A program made the translations under genes and the position numbers. The notes below the pieces were generated by a model. It did no database searches, was not told the origin of the DNA, and was given only the letters and a program-made list of their open reading frames with translations. Below, piece after piece: positions 47,738 to 52,263 of a stretch of 52,263 bases of DNA (positions are counted from its first letter, which is position 1; the number at the start of each line of letters is the position of its first letter). The stretch covers positions 1 to 52,263 of the forward strand of contig NZ_JBKBQM010000018.1 in assembly GCF_046292685.1 (NCBI RefSeq). The letters are read 5' to 3'. Source of the DNA: Wagnerdoeblera sp046292685 (lineage in GTDB: Bacteria; Pseudomonadota; Alphaproteobacteria; Rhodobacterales; Rhodobacteraceae).

Positions 47738-48919
47738 ATGACCAACGCCACCGCCCCCATCACGCAAGATGTGCTGACCCTGCCGCGCAAGCTGCCGGAC
47801 ACCGGGCGCATCAACCTGGTCGGCCTGACGCGCGACCAGCTGCGCGATGCGCTGATCGCCGCCGGCACGCCGGAAAAGCAGGCCAGGATGCGCGTGGGCC
47901 AGATCTGGCAATGGGTCTATCACTGGGGCGTGCGCGAGTTCGGCGCCATGACCAACCTAGCCAAGGATTACCGCGCCCTGCTGGATCGGCACTTTGCCAT
48001 CGAACGGCCCGAAGTGGTGACGCGCCAGATTTCCGCCGACGGGACGCGCAAATACCTGCTGCGCATCGCCGGCGGGCACGAGGTCGAGGCCGTCTACATC
48101 CCCGAGGAAGGGCGCGGCACGCTGTGCATCTCCTCTCAGGTCGGCTGCACGCTGACGTGTTCCTTCTGCCACACCGGCACGCAGAAACTGGTGCGCAACC
48201 TGACGGCGGGCGAAATCGTCGGCCAGGTCATGGTGGCGCGCGACGACCTGGGCGAATGGCCCGAACCGGGCGAGGGGTCGATCCAGGATCGGCTGGTCAG
48301 CAACATCGTGCTGATGGGCATGGGCGAGCCGCTTTACAACTTCGAAAACGTGCGCGACGCGATGCGCGTGGTGATGGACGGCGAAGGCATCGCGCTGGGG
48401 CGGCGGCGGATCACGCTGTCGACCAGCGGCGTGGTGCCCGAAATCGCCCGCACCGCCGAGGAAATCGGTTGCCAGCTGGCCATCAGCTTTCACGCCACCA
48501 CCGACGAGGTGCGCGACCGGCTGGTGCCGATCAACAGGAAATGGAACATCGCCACCCTGCTGGCGGCGCTGCGCGATTATCCCAGGCTGTCGAACAGCGA
48601 ACGCATCACCTTCGAATACGTCATGCTCAAGGGCGTGAACGACAGCGACGCCGATGCACGGCGGCTGGTGAAGCTGATCGCGGGCATTCCGGCCAAGATC
48701 AACCTGATCCCGTTCAACGAATGGCCCGGCGCCCCCTACCAGCGCAGCGACTGGGAGCGGATCGAGGCCTTTGCCGACATCGTCTACAAGGCCGGTTACG
48801 CCAGCCCCATCCGCACCCCGCGCGGCGAAGACATCATGGCCGCTTGCGGGCAACTGAAATCGGCCACCGAACGCGCACGCAAGAGCCGCGCCGAAATCGC
48901 GGCGGAAACCGGGCTCTGA
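47738..48919 (+). CDS. rlmN: 23S rRNA (A2503-C2) methyltransferase RlmN
   Basis: 393 residues from ATG at 47738. SSQVGCTLTCSFCHTGTQ holds the C-x3-C-x2-C radical-SAM cluster; LMGMGEPLYNFENVRDAMRV the GEP motif; FEYVMLKGVNDSDADARRLV and INLIPFNEWPG later conserved parts; ARTPRGEDIMAACGQL-type ending (PIRTPRGEDIMAACGQL) contains the second catalytic Cys. It methylates A2503 of 23S rRNA and A37 of some tRNAs. Length is normal. Confidence 0.97.
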   Translation: MTNATAPITQDVLTLPRKLPDTGRINLVGLTRDQLRDALIAAGTPEKQARMRVGQIWQWVYHWGVREFGAMTNLAKDYRALLDRHFAIERPEVVTRQISADGTRKYLLRIAGGHEVEAVYIPEEGRGTLCISSQVGCTLTCSFCHTGTQKLVRNLTAGEIVGQVMVARDDLGEWPEPGEGSIQDRLVSNIVLMGMGEPLYNFENVRDAMRVVMDGEGIALGRRRITLSTSGVVPEIARTAEEIGCQLAISFHATTDEVRDRLVPINRKWNIATLLAALRDYPRLSNSERITFEYVMLKGVNDSDADARRLVKLIAGIPAKINLIPFNEWPGAPYQRSDWERIEAFADIVYKAGYASPIRTPRGEDIMAACGQLKSATERARKSRAEIAAETGL

Positions 48920-48923
48920 GCGT

Positions 48924-49246
48924 TCAGCGGCAACGGCCGACCTCGGCAATGGCATAACGGACGGCACCTGAGCCTTGCGCCGGGCTGGCCTTCGGCACGA
49001 GATCGGCTTCGCAATCGTTGCTTTCGATCTCCCAGCGCAGGCCGCCATCGGCGCCTGTGCCTTCGAACTCCGGGGATTTCACCGGCGCCTGCCGCAACGC
49101 CTCGGCCACCGCGTCCGGGCCGAGGATGACGCCGATCTGCGCCGCGCGGTCGTGAAAGCCCGAAACGGTCGCGCGCGCGCAGCAGCGGGCATCAGGCCGG
49201 CGGCCGACAGCGCCAGGGCGCAGACGACCGGGGTGGGAAACGACAT
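48924..49246 (-). pseudogene. Small exported protein broken by a frameshift in a GC run
   Basis: From ATG 49246 the minus strand encodes a clear signal peptide (MSFPTPVVCALALSAAGLMP, then AAARA). The following mature part (VSGFHDRAAQIGVILGPDAV to RYAIAEVGRCR, stop at 48924) is in another frame. The switch lies in the alternating GC run at about 49171-49180; removal of two bases would join them into 106 residues. So the gene is a recent pseudogene, a phase-variable locus or contains a sequencing error. The mature part has two Cys and no recognised family. Confidence 0.6.
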
Positions 49247-49339
49247 CGGGCCACATTCTGGCCAGACGTGGCGGTGGCGCGGCCGTCGGGGCGCATCGGC
49301 GCATCGCTGCCGAGAGGGGAAAAGTGCAGGTTTCTGTTG

Positions 49340-49680
49340 CCAGGCACCTGCGAGCCCCGCCTTAAGCGGCTAAGCCCAAGGACTTGAGGTTTCGGTACCC
49401 GAGCTGCTTACGCAGCCAGAGCCACCGGAGCACGGTTGTCGTTGGCAACTGTACTTTTGCACCGATAACGGTGGTAGCTCACCGAGGCAAAGCAAACACC
49501 TTTGGACGTCCGTCGATCCTGTTTCGGCCCCAGGCCCCCGCAACGAACGGGTGGTATGGTGGAGCCGCCGGGTACCGCCCCCGGGTCCGATCCGCTTATT
49601 CCGTGCGCGTTTATGCCCATAGTCGCCCGGGGTTGCCCCCGACCGACACGCCCAACATAGGCGCCCGGCCGCAGGGTTGC
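49340..49680 (-). ncRNA. ssrA: tmRNA, two-piece permuted form
   Basis: The minus strand encodes the tag ANDNRAPVALAA and TAA at 49446-49408. Upstream, GGGGCC at 49538-49533 begins the 5' tRNA-like half, which continues with GGATCGACGG; further upstream GGCTCCACCA ends at 49557, giving the 3' acceptor half with pairing GGGGCC/GGCTCC. So the acceptor half is transcribed before the coding half, separated by about 18 bases, the permuted order of alphaproteobacteria. Outer ends are estimates. It rescues stalled ribosomes with SmpB. Confidence 0.93.
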
Positions 49681-49762
49681 AAGAGGCGGCCCCGCGCGCC
49701 CGGGCGGCCTTGGCGCCCCCTCGCGTCTGGACGGCTTTCGCGCCTTGAGCTAGACAGCCGGC

Positions 49763-49957
49763 ATGACCGCCTCCGACCCCCCTTCCCCCGGCAAACGGCC
49801 GCCCCCCCTCAGCCGCGATGCGCGGTTGAAGGCGGCGCTCAAGGCCAATCTGGCGCGGCGCAAGGCGCAGGCGCGCGGCCGGGCGGCCGGACTGGACGAG
49901 GACGATGGCGAAAGCCGCGCTGCAAACGACACCGACAACGGGCAGGACAAGGGATAA
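49763..49957 (+). CDS. Small basic/acidic protein before murA
   Basis: 64 residues (MTASDPPSPGKRPPPLSRDA, then RLKAALKANLARRKAQARGR) with an acidic end (DEDDGESRAANDTDNG). Five bases separate it from murA, so they probably share an mRNA. Similar short proteins sit before murA in related genomes. Largely disordered, unknown role. Confidence 0.65.
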   Translation: MTASDPPSPGKRPPPLSRDARLKAALKANLARRKAQARGRAAGLDEDDGESRAANDTDNGQDKG

Positions 49958-49962
49958 CCGGC

Positions 49963-51231
49963 ATGGATGCGATCCTCGTGCGCGGCGGCGCGGAACTGAA
50001 TGGCGAAATCCCGATTGCCGGGGCCAAGAACGCCTGCCTGACGCTGATGCCGGCCACGCTGCTTTCCGACCAGCCGCTGACGCTGACCAACGCACCGCGA
50101 CTGAGCGACATCCGCACCATGACGCAGCTGCTGCAATCGCTGGGGGCCGAGGTGCAGGCGCTGCAAGGCGGGCGTGTGCTGGCGCTGTCGTCGCACGATG
50201 TGACCAGCCAGCACGCCGACTATGACATCGTGCGCAAGATGCGCGCGTCCATCCTGGTGCTGGGGCCGCTGCTGGCGCGGTTCGGGCGGGCCGAGGTGTC
50301 GTTGCCGGGGGGCTGCGCCATCGGCGCGCGGCCCGTGGACCTGCACCTGAAGGCGATGGAGGCGATGGGCGCGGAAATGGACTTGCGCGACGGCTATGTC
50401 CACGCCACCGCCCCTGCCGGGGGGCTGCGCAGCGCGGTCATCGACTTTCCCTTCGTGTCGGTGGGGGCCACGGAGAACGCGCTGATGGCGGCCACGCTGG
50501 CGCGCGGCACCACCGAAATCCGCAACGCGGCGCGCGAACCCGAAATCGTCGATCTGGCGCAATGCCTGCGCCGCATGGGCGCGCGGATCGAAGGCGAGGG
50601 GACATCGACCATCGTCGTCGAAGGCGTGGACAGCCTGTCGGGCGCCACCCACCCCGTGGTGACCGACCGGATCGAGCTGGGCACCTACATGCTCGCGCCG
50701 GCGATCTGCGGCGGCAGCGTGGAATGCATCGGCGGGCGGCTGGACCTGGTGGCGGCTTTCGCCGAAAGGCTGGATGCCGCCGGAATCGCAGTCGAGGAAA
50801 CGGCCCGCGGCCTGCGCGTGAGCCGCCGCAATGGCCGGGTGACGGCGGTGGATGTGGTGACCGAGCCCTTCCCCGGCTTTCCCACCGACCTGCAGGCGCA
50901 GTTCATGGCGCTGATGTGCACCGCCGACGGCGTCTCGGTGCTGGAGGAACGAATCTTCGAAAACCGCTTCATGCACGCGCCCGAACTGATGCGGATGGGT
51001 GCGCGGATCGACGTGCACGGCGGCACGGCGCGGGTGACCGGGGTGGACCGGCTGCGCGGCGCGCCGGTGATGGCAACCGACCTGCGCGCTTCGGTGTCGC
51101 TGATCCTTGCAGGGCTGGCGGCGCAAGGCGAAACGCTGGTCAAGCGCGTCTATCACCTCGACCGCGGCTACGAGCGGGTGGAGGAAAAGCTGCGCGCCTG
51201 CGGCGCGGTGATCGAACGGGTGCAGGAATGA
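49963..51231 (+). CDS. murA: UDP-N-acetylglucosamine 1-carboxyvinyltransferase
   Basis: 422 residues from ATG at 49963. GEIPIAGAKNACLTLMPATL holds Lys22-Asn23; SLPGGCAIGARPVDLHLKAM holds Cys118, the active residue that fosfomycin attacks; FPTDLQAQFMALMCTADGVS and RASVSLILAGLAAQGETLV are further signatures. It adds enolpyruvate to UDP-GlcNAc, the first committed step of peptidoglycan synthesis. Cys118 is present, so the enzyme should be fosfomycin-sensitive. Overlaps the next gene as ATGA. Confidence 0.98.
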   Translation: MDAILVRGGAELNGEIPIAGAKNACLTLMPATLLSDQPLTLTNAPRLSDIRTMTQLLQSLGAEVQALQGGRVLALSSHDVTSQHADYDIVRKMRASILVLGPLLARFGRAEVSLPGGCAIGARPVDLHLKAMEAMGAEMDLRDGYVHATAPAGGLRSAVIDFPFVSVGATENALMAATLARGTTEIRNAAREPEIVDLAQCLRRMGARIEGEGTSTIVVEGVDSLSGATHPVVTDRIELGTYMLAPAICGGSVECIGGRLDLVAAFAERLDAAGIAVEETARGLRVSRRNGRVTAVDVVTEPFPGFPTDLQAQFMALMCTADGVSVLEERIFENRFMHAPELMRMGARIDVHGGTARVTGVDRLRGAPVMATDLRASVSLILAGLAAQGETLVKRVYHLDRGYERVEEKLRACGAVIERVQE

Positions 51232-51707
51232 CCGATGCGCGATTCGAAGACGGGGCCGAGCGGCCCTTGCGGCTGGTGGCGCTGGCGCCCGACGACCTGC
51301 CGGTGATTTCGGCGCTGGTGCAGGACGCGGTGTTCACCGCCGCCGATCTGCGCTGGTCGCGCAAGGGGCGCCGGGTGGATGTGCTGCTGAACCGCTTTCG
51401 CTGGGAAGACCGCGCCGCCGCCGAACGCGCCGGCCGCCCATACGAGCGCGTCCGCGCCGTGCTGACCGTGCAGGACGTGACCGGCCTGGCCGCGCAAGGC
51501 GTCGTCCCCGGCGACAAGGATACCGTGCTGTCGGTGCTGGCGCTGGAGTTCACCCCAGGTGCCGATGGAACCGGGGTGCTGGTCGTGGTGCTGGCCGGCG
51601 ACGGCGCGCTGCGGATGGAGGTGGAATGCGTCAACCTGATGCTGTCGGACGTGACGCGGCCCTACCGCGCGCCGTCGGGAAAGGCACCGCACCACCCCGA
51701 GGGTTGA
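51228..51707 (+). CDS. DUF2948 family protein
   Basis: 159 residues from ATG at 51228, overlapping murA as ATGA. RLVALAPDDLPVISALVQDA, VLLNRFRWEDRAAAERAG, RVRAVLTVQDVTGLAAQG and MEVECVNLMLSDVTRPYRAP match DUF2948, an alphaproteobacterial family usually next to murA and hisD. The overlap implies co-translation with murA. Function unknown. Confidence 0.9.
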   Translation: MTDARFEDGAERPLRLVALAPDDLPVISALVQDAVFTAADLRWSRKGRRVDVLLNRFRWEDRAAAERAGRPYERVRAVLTVQDVTGLAAQGVVPGDKDTVLSVLALEFTPGADGTGVLVVVLAGDGALRMEVECVNLMLSDVTRPYRAPSGKAPHHPEG

Positions 51708-51753
51708 GGGACTGGTTTCGCGCCCGGCCGCTGCCTATGTTGCGAGGGCCGGA

Positions 51754-51802
51754 GCGGGGGCTCTGCCCCCGCACCCCCGGGATATTTCGAGACAGAAAAT
51801 GA
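51754..51802. repeat. Interspersed repeat, copy 2
   Basis: Hairpin GCGGGGGC/GCCCCCGC around TCT (51754-51772), then CCCCCGGGATATTT and AGACAGAAAATGA (51790-51802). It is the reverse of copy 1 at 45038-45095, sharing the 13-base end and the 8-base GGATATTT. Confidence 0.8.
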
Positions 51803-51830
51803 GGGCGCCGGCAGGCCGGACGCAACGTGA

Positions 51831-52263
51831 ATGGGCGTGACCGAACTGGCGCAGGATCTGGCGCATGAGGTGGAAACGCGGTTTTCGGCCGTATCGGGGG
51901 CGCTGTTCGACCCGGTGATCCGGCTGGGGGTGACGGGGCTGGCGCGGGCGGGCAAGACGGTGTTCATCACCTCGCTGGTGTCGAACCTGCTGGACCGCGA
52001 CCGCATGGTGCAGATGCGCGCGGCGGCCGAAGGCCGGATCGAGGCAGCCTGGTTGCAGCCGCAGCCCGACGACACCGTGCCGCGCTTCGACTACGAGGGC
52101 CACCGCGCGGCGCTGACCGGCCCGGCGCCGCGCTGGCCCGAATCGACCCGGGCGATTTCGGAGCTGCGGCTGTCGTTCCGGTTGCGGCCTTCGGGGTTTC
52201 TGGGCCTGACGGGCGCGCGGCGCGTGCATCTGGACATCATCGACTACCCCGGCGAATGGCTGC
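51831..52263 (+). CDS. YcjX-family P-loop protein, C-terminus beyond the window
   Basis: 144 codons are visible from ATG at 51831. IRLGVTGLARAGKTVFITSL is the Walker A P-loop and VHLDIIDYPGEWL a Walker B-like motif with DYPGEW, both typical of the YcjX/DUF463 family of GTPase-like stress proteins. WPESTRAISELRLSFRLRPS agrees. The frame is cut by the window end. In related genomes it is followed by a YcjF-like (DUF697) membrane protein. Confidence 0.9.
   Translation, partial: MGVTELAQDLAHEVETRFSAVSGALFDPVIRLGVTGLARAGKTVFITSLVSNLLDRDRMVQMRAAAEGRIEAAWLQPQPDDTVPRFDYEGHRAALTGPAPRWPESTRAISELRLSFRLRPSGFLGLTGARRVHLDIIDYPGEWL

Noticed and set aside
1..52263. CRISPR arrays, insertion sequences and rRNA
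   Set aside because: No regularly spaced repeats, transposase motifs or rRNA segments were seen.

Overview
The window is high-GC alphaproteobacterial DNA, most likely from the Rhodobacteraceae (Rhodobacter/Paracoccus relatives). The evidence is a permuted two-piece tmRNA gene with a tag ending VALAA, an aa3-type cytochrome oxidase subunit I, an FnrL-like box, an invasion-associated-locus-B-type protein, DUF2948/DUF2161/DUF2244 proteins and strong GC codon bias. It has two parts: the end of a tailed, siphophage-like prophage (1 to about 31250) and the host chromosome beside it (31258 to 52263).

Prophage, minus strand, read right to left. An early block (25813 down to 18451) holds a Cro-like protein, a protein joining a helix-turn-helix to a membrane anchor, a ParB/Srx-like protein, a DUF2312 (GapR-type) protein, a VRR-NUC nuclease, a replication protein with iterons inside its own reading frame, and small regulators. 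A late block (18312 to 1) holds terminase small and large subunits, gpW-like connector, lambda-type portal, a ClpP-like protease fused to the major capsid protein, DUF2190 decoration protein, head-tail joining protein, tail terminator, tail tube, tail assembly chaperones G/GT with a visible -1 slippery heptamer, tape measure, three tail-tip assembly proteins, a J-like tip protein and a tail fibre cut by the window edge. Most neighbours overlap as ATGA, GTGA or TGATG, so translation is coupled along nearly the whole phage strand. I used these overlaps to choose starts.

Prophage, plus strand. A CI-type XRE repressor (25900) sits in a switch region. Four perfect copies of GCGCA-N3-TGCGC lie in two places, upstream of the repressor and Cro-like gene and upstream of a rightward accessory operon 0.9 kb away. 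That operon (26867 to 31237) encodes small proteins, a Lar-like zinc ribbon, an HNH endonuclease, an N6-adenine methyltransferase-like protein and an excisionase-type HTH protein. It stops 20 bp short of the 3' end of a tRNA-Leu(GAG) gene, the likely integration site. No integrase is visible; it would have to lie left of the window.

Host region. A peptidoglycan-binding secreted protein, lipB, a small exported protein, ctaD with an FnrL-like box, DUF2244, a YqeY-like protein, carA, a membrane glycosyltransferase, a GntR/FCD regulator, a pyrimidine 5'-nucleotidase-like HAD enzyme, a UbiH-type monooxygenase, an EamA transporter, an R. etli-type asparaginase, an IalB-like protein, a DUF2161 protein, rlmN, a small exported protein broken by a GC-dinucleotide run, ssrA, murA, DUF2948 and the start of a YcjX-family P-loop protein. 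A short interspersed repeat occurs twice (about 45040 and 51760).

All family names come from reading the sequence by eye; no database search was run.
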